Shown piece after piece: positions 37,920-48,361 of a stretch of DNA of 64,000 nucleotides. Under the pieces are notes generated by a model. That model was given only the letters and a program-made list of their open reading frames with translations, did no database searches and was not told the origin of the DNA. Positions within the stretch are counted from its first letter, which is position 1; every line of letters starts with the position of its first letter. The translations under genes were made by a program, and so were the position numbers. This DNA comes from Plantago elongata (lineage: Eukaryota; Streptophyta; Magnoliopsida; Lamiales; Plantaginaceae), in the NCBI GenBank assembly GCA_036897095.1, contig JAYMSP010000229.1:1-64000 (forward strand). The letters run 5' to 3'.

Positions 37920-40366
37920 TCACATGCTCCTATCATTAATCGAAGTACATGTCAAAGTAGCTTGGGATGAAGGTGGAGAAACCTCAGTTATCTCCATAGT
38001 GTCCGAGCCAGTGGTGTAGAGATCCGAAGATGTGATGTCATCCTTCTCAGGTTTAGCTTTTGGCATATTTTCCTCCATGAAATCAGAGAGCATGCCTGGT
38101 TCTGTGATAAAACTTTCACTAACAGCTTGTTCTCCGGTAAGCATAAGGACAACAGTTGACATCGAGGGCCGAAGCTTTGGAGCATTCTGTGCACAGAGTA
38201 GACCAATCCTCAAGAATCTGCAGGCCTGTTCCTTATCAATATCTTCACCCAGTGAAGTGTCTATCAGCTCCCAAAGTTTCTTGTTCTTGTAATATCGCCA
38301 TGCCTGGAAATAAATAAGAAACAAAAAATGTCACAGGGTGCGTCTGATACCACAGAAATGAACACGGTACTCTTTTAAAATGTGTTAATTTTCCCAAATT
38401 GGAACTTCCAGTACAGAATCTGGCCAGATCTTTTATAATATAGGTATCATGGAAATTTAGCCCGAGTCTGCAAAATTTACATCTACAGCGCAATTTGTCA
38501 CACTTCAGCCTTTCATCATGTCAAAACATGCCTAAATTCAGGTCTTGGCCAGAGTTCATAAGGAATATCTACTTTCTTCATAATTTAGAGGTTGGGAGAA
38601 TGTTGCAACATGTTGCATCTTAGCATATCTCGAATATTGTGGAAGCTAAAAACATATATAACAGAAAATATGATCAAACAAAAAACATCAATGTACAAGG
38701 AACCTTAACTTTAATTTGTAGATATTGAGAAAAACAAAAACTTTCCTGTGTCGATTAACCACAGACAATTTAAAACTTTTCGAAGTTGGGTCATTTTGGT
38801 GTAACATTACAAAGCTTTACAGCCAGTATAGTATGATTAAGCAAGTTGTTTATATTAGCTGCATACCCTGTCGAGAAGAAACCGCTCATGCCTGGGCAAT
38901 TTTGAGTTGGTATTGCATGTCCCACTGACTATTTCAACAAGAAGAACGCCAAAACTGTAGATATCAGATTTCCGAGTGACCTGGCCTCTAAAGGCATACT
39001 CAGGTGCCAAGTAACCTCTGCAATCACCCAAGCATTCAATTAATACAATTGTTGTAATAGATTTGAACCAAGTTATGCATCAACATGTGAACATTCCATA
39101 GAAGCTTAGATGTTCGGATTGAACAGTTAGCTTGACTTTTAGATACCAAATATGTTTCCAAATCAGACGTGAACAATATCTAAGACTCAATAAGACTATA
39201 ATAAAGATATAAAGCACAGTTTTATTCGGAAGCAGGTCTTAAAACTCACATGGTTCCCGCCACGCGTGTGCTGACATGAGTCTTGTTTGCAGGAATGAGC
39301 CTAGCGAGGCCAAAATCTGATATTTTTGGTGTCAAATCTTTGGCAAGAAGAATGTTGCTAGCTTTGATGTCTCGGTGAATAACACGGGGAGTCACTTCCT
39401 CATGAAGGTAGGCAAGTCCCCTTGCAACTCCAATGCAAATTTTAACACGAGTTTCCCAGCTGAACTCGATGTCGGTATGACCTCTACCTAGAGAAGGATT
39501 ACAGGATTCAAATCATGTCACTGAAAATAATCTTTAAAGAAATACAGACAATTATATGCCTTTAATACTCTGCTCCCTCATATTTGGCCTTCTTATACTT
39601 GCATTCCTGAAATTTGGAACTTTTTAATTTATCAACAGGGCTTTTTAGTTTGTTGCACATTGGCTACATCACAGTATGCCCACTCAAGAGCTCCTTGAAG
39701 GTATATAAGATGATCTGAACAACAATTAATAAGGTGCAACACCAACGAATGCGGAGGATGGCAAAGTGTCATGTCATGTCATATGTCTAGCGGTGCATGT
39801 ATAAAAAAGCCAATAAAGATTGAGATGTAAGCAATTGAAAGAGATGTACCAAGAAGTGTTCGGTCTAGGCTGCCATTCTCAAGATAGCTGTATACAAGAA
39901 TCCTGTGATTATCTTCCACGCAACAACCCAAGAGATCCACCAAGTTTTCATGATGAACCTCTGAAATCACTTTAATCTCTGTCAAGAACTCTTTTACTCC
40001 TTGTTTCGACTCACTGGATAATAGTTTAATCGCCGCCATCTGCCCCCTTAGTTTCCCCTGCTTATCCAATTTAATCTTTTTTAGTGAGAACAGCTAAACC
40101 ATACGAGTTACGTTCAATATCTACAGAGATGAGACAAAGATAATTACCACGTACACAGAACCAAATCCTCCCTGCCCAATTTTATTCGTTCGATTGAAGT
40201 CATTGGTAGCCATTCTCAGCTCCTTGTAGGTGTAAAATGTAACGTTGGCCACATCTGCGAGATTTGCATATGTATTTGCTTCATCAATCTGCTCCCCTTC
40301 TTCACCAATCACGTTCTGTCTGCTTGCTGGATCAGATGGAACACAAAAGCAAGAAAGCCAGGCCAT
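37920..40366 (-). CDS. Receptor-like cytoplasmic kinase, CRPK1-like
   Basis: Five exons on the minus strand: 40366-40148, 40057-39850, 39487-39250, 39017-38867 and 38303-37920, making 399 aa. There is no signal peptide or membrane span; the N-terminus MAWLSCFC has cysteines that could be acylated. The kinase domain starts with [11 protein letters not shown]. It has the glycine loop GQGGFG (64-69), the ATP-binding lysine AAIK (K84), the catalytic HRDIKASN (HRD 180-182, an RD kinase), DFG (200-202) and [11 protein letters not shown]. All catalytic residues are present, so it should be active. After the kinase domain comes a Ser/Thr-rich tail. Layout and length match Arabidopsis cold-responsive protein kinase 1 and its close kin; the name rests on remembered similarity. 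A 5' UTR intron (about 41204-40442, CAG/GTAATT to GTAGCAG/GG) is likely. Confidence 0.92.
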
Positions 40367-42999
40367 GACTCAAGGATCTTCCAATTTAAACCTTATTGTA
40401 GTACGGATAATCACTTCCAACAGACCCAAGACACACCCTGCTACAGTCAAGCAACGAAGCATATATAAATTTTAAGGAACATATATGCCATCTCATGACA
40501 GATAAGATGAAAACATAGAGAAAGTGTAGCTCAGAACACAAGTAAATTTGTAAAACGAAGGATCATGAATTGATAAGGAAACTAAACAATGCATCACATG
40601 TCACCGGGATGTTCTCTTGCAAGTACATATAAACAAAACACATGCTAATTACTAGTACAATGTACTCAATTCATCAAATTAGGCTACAACTCTTCCTAAG
40701 TTCCTATCAATCAACATTTTCAACATATGCACAAATCACAATTGGCATTTAAGATAAAGCATACGAAGTACACCCCAAATTAAACATACATTTATATGGA
40801 CAGATTATTCATGTAGCAAATATGAGATTCTTCAAAATTCCCTTTTTGCCGTACATAACCAGACCCAATTTTTGCAGCCCATAAGTCAACAAATCAGCAC
40901 CCAAAACTTCCTTATTCAACTAAGCTCATACCACCATAAACGTTGACAAGACTAAAATTCATCCAGCATTCAAAAGAACTAAAACTGCTTGCACAATTTC
41001 AGATTATAATGGGAAAAAAGGAAGAAAAAATAAACTTGCTCAGCTCAATTTCATGAGTGACATAAACAAACCACCAAAACTGGAAAAACCAAGTGTAACC
41101 ACTAACAAACACAAACCATTACCAAATAAACCAAACTTGAAAAAATTACAGACTCTATGCAACCCAGATGAGAAAATTGAAGCAAACCCAGTTGAGAAAA
41201 TTACCTGAATAAGGAAGCAATAAGAAAATCTGGAGAGAAAATCCAGGAAAGTGGAATCTTTTCTTTAAGGTAAATATATATTTCGTGAGAGAGAGAAGAT
41301 AAAGGGGGTGAAGAAGAAGAAGAAGAGAGTAAGAAGGATGGGGACTAGTTCTTGGAAGTTTCAGTTGAAAAAGAGAAGTGTCTATTTCTGGCGTGTAAAC
41401 ATTGATGGGGATAACCAAGTGTGCATTTACTACAGTATATTCAGCGATTACGAGTAGCAGGTAGATTTGAGAAGAGAGAGTAATTCAAAAGACATTTGAT
41501 TGAATGTACGCCAAAAAAGAAGATTAAGGTGACAAAAGTAGAATGAACGACGATATAATTCAATGATTCGTGTTTAGACGTTAAGATTTACTGAACTAAA
41601 TTATATTAGATTGAACCAGAATAAAATATAAATTATAATTAAATCGAATTAAACTGAGGTGATTGCACAATTATTAGCATATAAGTGTACTAGTTGTAGA
41701 TAAGAAGGGAGACTTTTATATGGGAGAATATGTAAAAGTCTGGCGCGTGAAAGTCAATAATTGAATTCATGAACGATGAAGAAAGAAAAGGTCTGGCTGC
41801 CACTTCCATGGGGCCGTCATTTATTAACTCCTCTCAAGAAAAAGAATTCCAACTATATATAGGGTATCTCAGTATCTGGAACTGTACCGTAGTCCTCCAA
41901 CATGTTTATTTTTCTTTTATTTTGTTTTTTTACTATTTTTATATTCTTATTATATTCTAACAATTAAATATACCTTTAATGTAGTAATGGTATATGTTCA
42001 ACACAACTTGTCTTTTTAAAAAAAATATTTGAACAGTCTAAAGTCTAAACAAACATTGCCTAAATAATGTTCGTTGAGAGGTGAGTGAATGTATTTCTAG
42101 CATGCATGGTAAACTTAAAAGATGAATATATAGTCTCAGTTTATCACGACTTTTTCGGCTAGTTTTTTAGTTCAATGAATTCTTTTTAATAAAAAGCTCG
42201 TTATGTGAATACACAACTTTTCAAACAAGCTAGCTGAAAATTTAGTTGATTTAACAAGCTAACCAAATTAGTTTATTCTACACCTAACCAGCTATTATCT
42301 AATTATTCAATAATCAACTACCTTTTCAACTAATTTTATTAAACAGGAACATAATAAAAACATGTCAGCATAACTCCTATCATCACTACATGACGAAGCT
42401 ACGACACAACTAATAAATAAGAGTACTCATAATTGTATCCACTATACATAGTATTAACTACACTTAAAGTAGTTTTTCTCATTTTTCATTTTTATTATTA
42501 TTTTATGAACTAAAACTTTAATATATAAATTACTCCGATAGTACAGTTGATTAAGTAATATGATTAACTCTATAAGTTTTCAGTAGTAACTTATTATAAA
42601 ATTGTTGTATAGTAAATTATTATGAATGAATCATAGAAACCAAAAATATACCCTATTTAAATGTATGGTGCTTTTAATCACTTTTGACTCTTCTAAATTT
42701 TATGATGTACATAATTCATATGCTTATAAATCAATATATAAAAGTAAAATAAGAAAAATCGTTGGAATATGGCGTGATTGATTATTAAAGGTTCAAAAGT
42801 TGAGAAAATAACATCCAATAGTAGAGGATGAAAGATATGTAAGGGAAGACCCTGGGAAAAGTGATGCGAGTAAAGAATCAAAAGATTAAAAGAAACATTC
42901 GATCCTATGAAATTAGACATAGCAACATGTCAACATGTAATCCTTCAACCTTTCCGTATTTAAAATGCCAGTACGGACCAAAATTGTAGGATGGAGGAC

Positions 43000-43120
43000 T
43001 TAATGGGGTTTTCGGACAATGTCAATTGAGTGATCGTCAAAATTGTATTAAATACTAAGTTAATGGGGTCTTTGGACAATGTCAATTGGGTGATCGTCAA
43101 AATTGTCATAAGTGCCTTAG
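43000..43120. repeat. 60-bp tandem duplication
   Basis: Two units with an exact 60-bp period (43000-43059 and 43060-43120). Each contains TTAATGGGGT, TGGACAATGTCAATTG or TCGGACAATGTCAATTG, and GTGATCGTCAAAATTGT. Only a few substitutions separate them. It is non-coding. Confidence 0.85.
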
Positions 43121-43264
43121 TATGGAAATTTTTAATACATATTTTTAATACTATAATTTATTTAATTTTCAAAAGAAACTATGTCTTAGTTTTGACTTGG
43201 GATTAATGGCGGATTGGTGAATTTTGGAGTGAGGAGGATATATTTAAGATTGTGTCTAATTTAG

Positions 43265-43437
43265 ATGAGAATGTATTCATACTCTTTATATATTATCAAA
43301 TTCTAAAAAACTGTACAAAGCAGAAGGCGATCGAGATCCAGCATGTATTACCAAGGCATCAAAATGCAAAACTACTAATAAACTATTAAAAGCCTACCAA
43401 TTCGGGGTCGTGCCACACAAGCTCTATGCGTAACTAG
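43265..43437 (-). mobile_element. Possible LINE 3' tail, left of the CACTA element
   Basis: Read on the minus strand, this ends with TGCTTTGTACAGTTTTTTAG and GATAATATATAAAG, the style of plant L1 3' ends. A LINE coding fragment in the same orientation lies at the other side of the CACTA element (48395-48700), so both may be parts of one older LINE. No poly-A tail is visible here, so this is tentative. Confidence 0.35.
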
Positions 43438-44484
43438 CACTACAACAAAATAGTCTTTTTGCATAGTTATTATCGGTAGCCCATCACAAAAAACCGTCGC
43501 TCACCGTCACTCATGACATTGACGACGGTTATTATCCGTCAGACTACCGTTGCTAAAAGAGGCGTCTATTTAAGTTTGTGCATAAAAATACCGTCGCTAA
43601 AAATTTATTGTGACGCTTAGCATCCGTCACCAAAAATGTACCAAAATTAAAAAAAACATGGCAAAATAACCCAGCATCCTAACTATAAACCCTCGAAAAA
43701 TTATCATAATTACATAATAATCTCTACACATTCAGTTCTTTATATTTACAGTAGAGTACTTCAGAATAATATCTAAAACAACCCAAAAATTACCCAGAAA
43801 ACAATTAAAACAGCACAATACTTACAAGTATTTCACAAAAAGCCCAAAATTTTTTAAATCAGTCCCACATTAATTCATATTATATCACAAGAGTCCAAAA
43901 TAATCACATTCTTGCAAAAGTGAAGATCAAAATTAGATACTATACTTGACAAAAATACAAAAAGTTATCTCATAGTCAAAACTTCGATTATGGGACAAAG
44001 GAGAAGGCAAAATTAGCACCCAAGATGCTTTCACCTCTACTTGTCATTTACGAAAAGCTGGTCATTGCTTGAAGTTGACTGGATGTGACAAAATCTGCGA
44101 GGTCGAGAAACCAGCAAGATAGAATAACATGACTACTTGAGTATGAAATATCAAACAAAACACGTACAAGAGAACTTAATAAACATAAGTTGGGTAGGAA
44201 AGCAATTCACAACAGTAAAACTAAAAGAAAAAAAAGGCCAACAACACCTGAATCATAATACAGGGATCTAAATCACATTTAAGAGAAATTAACTAGAAAA
44301 ACTTTTGGAGTTTTGAGTGATTTTCTGTTTGTTACATGCTACACTACAATAATAGAGAAATGGCACAAATAACTTTTGGAGTTTGGAGTGATTTTTAGAT
44401 AAATAAACGCAGTTTCATAAAGGAAAGAAACTCCATGATAGACATGAATGAACATTATGGTCAGATTAAAAGGAAGGAGGTTAA

Positions 44485-44600
44485 CCTTTGTTTCAGGATG
44501 GTCGGGTGACACGCCACACCGCACTAAACCAAATGGCATCGGTAATCGGTCAATCATATCAACTTCTACTTCTTCATGAGCTTTCAAATCTGTGAACAAT
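44485..44600 (-). pseudogene. NADPH:adrenodoxin reductase fragment, copy 1
   Basis: The minus strand encodes [18 protein letters not shown], then [16 protein letters not shown]. This is the N-terminal FAD/NADPH region of mitochondrial adrenodoxin (ferredoxin) reductase, where plants have a similar KAH..VDIIDRLPTPFGLVR stretch. It ends at a possible splice donor (AAG/GTTAAC). Only about 35 codons are present, inside the CACTA element, so it is a captured piece and not a gene. The host gene's normal role is electron transfer from NADPH to mitochondrial ferredoxin. Confidence 0.8.
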
Positions 44601-44639
44601 TAATAAGCAGATGTCTGAGCAGCCTCAGCTACAAGTTCT

Positions 44640-47045
44640 AGAAAATAGTTTGTCATCTTTCGCCCTGATGATACGCTTGAGGGCATCATCAAGTGCTTGG
44701 TTAACACTTAACACCAAAACTAGCATTATCTGCAATGTCACCCAAGCCTCCAAAAACTTGTGCACCATTCAAAAGAAGACTCTGAAATTGTTCTGAGGAG
44801 TAAGGAAAAGGTACCTTAAAGCTTTCTGTACCCTGTCACTTGATCCGGAAAACATATCCAGTGGATCATATTTGCTGATTTGTGATATCTGGAGGGGAAG
44901 CATTATGAGAATCAGTAAAAGTACTACAGTTTTGAACGTAGAAAATGTTTTTATATCACTGATTTATGGCACTCCAAAAGAAAATTAAGGAATCTCGATT
45001 GAGCATTTTACATACTTTCGCCTAAGAAATGTGTGACAATCGATTAAAAAAAATTCTAAACGTCAAATACCTTTCTTTGATGCAATTTAAGTGCTTGGTG
45101 CATTCTGAAGTGAGAAATGCTCCTTTTGGCATTCCAGTATAAATTCTGAAACGGGAAGAAATCCACATTTTGACTGTAAGGCAGAAAGAGAAAACAGTGA
45201 AATATGCATTTACGCCCCACATCAATGTTAAGGAACTGAATATTGCACAGGATTTAAATGAACCTTCAGAATTATTCAGGTACTCAATTCAGAATCAAGA
45301 GAATCACCTTTATCTCAACAGAGACACAGAAGTCCTCTTTATAATAGCCTTAAATGGAAAACTAGTGGTGCTTATCTCAGGAAAAACATTAAAGAAAAAG
45401 AGAAAAAACGAGGAAAAGAAAGCACCCCATGGTTATCTAGTTGCTGATCAAACATTTTCCATTCTGGTTGTTTATACATGGTCGTGAATAGCTTCACTAA
45501 GGTGGCCAACTAATAATTTTCCCCAAATTAACTTTTTTCTTCCATATTACAAAAAGCAATCAGAAAAATTCAAGAGGCGATTCTACAATGTTACATTCAT
45601 TCCAACAAGAGCTCCTGAGCTCTCAAGTTCTCTTCATTTAAGGTAGAAATGGTTTGTAGTAGGTATACTGATAAAGTGTGAGTGAAGGAGAGCATGAATA
45701 AAGAACTGATAAATTGGATAAGAACTTCCCATTTTCTGGCTAGGAAGCTTGAATGCGACACCCAAAATTGAAAGTTAATACCTTTTCTTGAAACAGAGGT
45801 GGCATGTTTAAGCCAAAAGCATGGTGGAGTGCTGCAAATGCAAACTCCACTTTGACAGACACATAAAGAATTTAATTGTAGGAAGCAGCATCATTAAGAT
45901 TGTGTAGGCTCATGACATAAAAAACGGGTATGAGTACTATGACACAGGATACAGTATAAATGGTAATATCATGATTAATCAGAGAAACAAAACATACCCA
46001 AAAAAAAAACTATAATTACTTGAGAACTCTATAATAAGAAGGGCCAAACATAGCATTTTGGACGATTGAAAGTAGAACATGGAACATAGCAGACATTTAG
46101 GGACCTTGATGAAGAAGTATTAAGGATTCTGGACTAGACAACAGTTCATATATCAAGCAGGATCAGTTGACTAGTACCATGAGGGAAAATTGAACGGTCA
46201 GCAATAAGAACACCGAGTCACATAGAGGGTTCACTTTGGCAGCATCAACCCGCTTAAAAGGACGCTGACGCTGACAGAGAACTTTGTTTTCCACAGCCTC
46301 CAAAAATTCTCTCGACACTCGGACGCGAATCTATCAAAGTGAAATTAAAAAAGAAGTAAATTAGCATTTTGCATGCCAATAATCAGCAGACTGCAACAAT
46401 GGTAAAGAGCTTATATATGACCAATTCTAATTTCTAACACCAGCCAATGCAGGCATGTCCTATAGATAAGTCATTAGTGCCTTGGGGGATAAAACAACTG
46501 AAATTAACTAACACAGAATTCGGCCCATAATCAAGCCTACATACTGGAACCATGCAGTCGGAATACAATAACAACATATAGCTTGTGTCGAGAACAGCTA
46601 GAATTTTGCCAGTCATAAAGCTTCTTGCAGCAAGAAAGAAAAATAAGTTTGTGTGTATATATAACCACGGGTGAGAATTGGCATGAATGATGTCATAACA
46701 AGTAGAGTTGCTGCAATTCCACAGTGCTAATGCAAACCGGTCACTTCTAATTTAGCGTCTATGGAAATATCAGGATTGGTTGGACCAATTTTGATGACAT
46801 ATAACAGTTAAAGAAAGAAAAAGAATGCAATGTTGGATAATTGGGTCAATGCAGGAATAGGCTGGAGTTATCACCTCAAAACTTACAGAATAACACTAAG
46901 CCCCGCATCAAAATGTTCAGAACCTAGCATAGGGGGCACATTACGTGTTCCACATACAGTTGCTCTGCAATTTCTCTTGTAGCAGCTGCAAAGATGCCTT
47001 CAACTTTCTCTCAGAGGAAACATTCGTGCTTGTCCATAGCTACAT
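44640..47045 (-). pseudogene. Captured IPK1 (inositol-pentakisphosphate 2-kinase) fragment
   Basis: Exon-like blocks in gene order on the minus strand. (1) 47045-46889: ATREIAEQLYVEHVMCPL, then LGSEHFDAG. (2) About 46331-46180: IRVRVSREFLEAVENKVLCQ, then FKRVDAAKVN and CDSVFLL. (3) About 45150-45060: FRMHQALKLHQ. (4) About 44893-44815: ISQISKYDPLDMFSGSSDRV. (5) About 44790-44640: VFGGLGDIADNASFGV, then ALDDALKRIIRAKD. These match the plant IPK1 family (TREIAEQLYV, VSREFLE, MHQ.LK, YDPLDLFSGS, ALEDAL.R.I). The family adds the 2-phosphate to make InsP6. Frames are interrupted (stops or shifts inside blocks 1 and 5), and the N-terminal and C-terminal parts are missing, so no kinase can be made. 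Retained introns with GT..AG-like borders show that the capture was of genomic DNA, not cDNA. Confidence 0.8.
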
Positions 47046-47234
47046 GACCATTTTCATATTCCGCCTTTTTCATTGAAATTTTTTCTATTCTTAAAACCTT
47101 CCCTAACTAGGGATATATGAGAATGAAGCAAATCAAATAAGACATAACAAGTCATACATCAACAACAACAAAAAGAAAACAACATTATCATCTGTTTGGG
47201 TCCATTCAGTGACACATCCAACACAATCTTATAC

Positions 47235-47345
47235 AGATGCTACGCCACACCGCAGTAAACCAAATGGCATCGGTAATCGGTCAATCGTATCAACTTCTAC
47301 TCCTTCATGAGCTTTCAAAATCTTTGAACAATTAACAACCATAAA
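47235..47345 (-). pseudogene. NADPH:adrenodoxin reductase fragment, copy 2
   Basis: The minus strand encodes ILKAHEGVEVDTIDRLPMP, then FGLLRCGVA, and then diverges. It matches copy 1 (44485-44600) over about 110 bp, including the non-coding bases just upstream (TTGTTCA.AGATTT), with a handful of differences. The two copies lie in direct orientation on either side of the IPK1 fragment, within the same CACTA element. Confidence 0.8.
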
Positions 47346-47929
47346 CTTGTGGAGCACTTAACAACAACAATTAATAACCAAACAAGAGTTGTGCATCCCT
47401 AGTTTATCTTCTGACTTCCTTATCCTTGTTCAATAACTACGCAAAACATTGCATATTCAAAATCAATACTCCCAATTCTAATCAGTTGTGATCTCTCTGA
47501 CTAGTATAAAGGACACATGCAAATACTAATTAAAAAAAAAAAAAAAAAACTAGCTAAGCAAGACAATGAGCTTGTTAACTGAAGTTGATGACATATTGAC
47601 ATGCTTATAATTTGAATTGTTTGAAAAGTATATACAGCTGAACAACTACGCTATTCGATGAACATTCAAGGAAAACAAAACTCAGAATAGATTCACTTTT
47701 CCAGCTTAAATTCCATAACAATTGGAAGTGCTACACGAAATTAAAGCCCTAAAATATGCTCCTAATTTGAAATTAAATTACAAATTGACATTCATATCTG
47801 AGGTAAACAAGACATGGTTGAAATGAAAGAATGAAGAGAGATAGAGATATATAATACCTGTGTGAATGTTTGCGGTGGAGATTTTGAATGGTGGTGGGTT
47901 GCCGGTGGTGTAATCGGACAATGGCGGCG

Positions 47930-48063
47930 GAGTGATCGAGCGGCGGCGATGGCGGAACTATCGAGTGTGGGGGTGGAGTGATCGAGCCGCGGCGATGGCG
48001 GATCTATTGAGTGTGGCGGTGGATGGTGGAGATCGAGCGGTGGATGGTGGAGATCGAGCGGTG
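47930..48063. repeat. GC-rich minisatellite in the CACTA element
   Basis: Two 46-bp units (47930-47975, 47976-48021) beginning GAGTGATCGAGC, followed by two identical 21-bp units (48022-48042, 48043-48063) of the form GATGGTGGAGATCGAGCGGT plus G. The block is strikingly GC-rich in an AT-rich window. On the minus strand it lies in what looks like a leader exon ending at CAG/GTATTATA (donor at about 47858), upstream of the captured gene pieces. Confidence 0.85.
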
Positions 48064-48361
48064 GCGATGGAGATTAAGTGGTGGAACCGATCGACCGTTT
48101 CTGGTCGTGATGATTTAGGTTGAGTTAGGTTCAGTTTGGCCGTTGGGGATGAAATGTCAGTGATGCTATTTCGGTAAGTGATTATAAATCCTTCTGCGTA
48201 TCCATGACCATTAGGTCTCGTCTATTATTCGTTTTTCCAGTTCTCTGGCACTATTACCGACTGTCATTATCCGTCGCAAAATGCCAAAAAACCGTCGCCG
48301 CCCATAGCACCTGCGACGATATTAACCAGCGCAAAACAAATGCATCGCTTTTGTTGTAGTG

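Larger units (their letters stand above)
40367..43437. other. Kinase promoter and intergenic region
   Basis: The first 900 bp probably holds the kinase 5' UTR intron and leader; a pyrimidine-rich stretch (sense strand) at about 41285-41340 and a TATA-like ATATATATTT near 41272 fit a start of transcription there. Beyond 41450 the sequence is AT-rich with no supported gene. A 60-bp tandem duplication and a possible LINE tail, both listed separately, lie next to the CACTA element. Confidence 0.55.
43438..48361. mobile_element. CACTA (En/Spm) transposon, Pack-type, non-autonomous
   Basis: A 4924 bp element. The left end CACTACAACAAAA (43438-43450) mirrors the right end TTTTGTTGTAGTG (48349-48361). 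The 3-bp target duplication TAG flanks it (43435-43437 and 48362-48364). Both sides have CACTA-type subterminal repeats built on CCGTCGC/GCGACGG (about 43492-43640 and 48248-48325). No transposase (TnpA/TnpD) coding region is visible, so it would need help to move. The cargo, all read on the minus strand, comprises a GC-rich leader, a fragment of an adrenodoxin-reductase gene, several exons of an IPK1 gene with introns, and a second adrenodoxin-reductase fragment. The intact ends and target duplication argue for a single insertion that is not very old. Confidence 0.93.

Noticed and set aside
45170-45487. 105-codon open frame on the + strand inside the CACTA element
   Set aside because: It overlaps intron-like and exon-like IPK1 sequence in antisense and has no domain.
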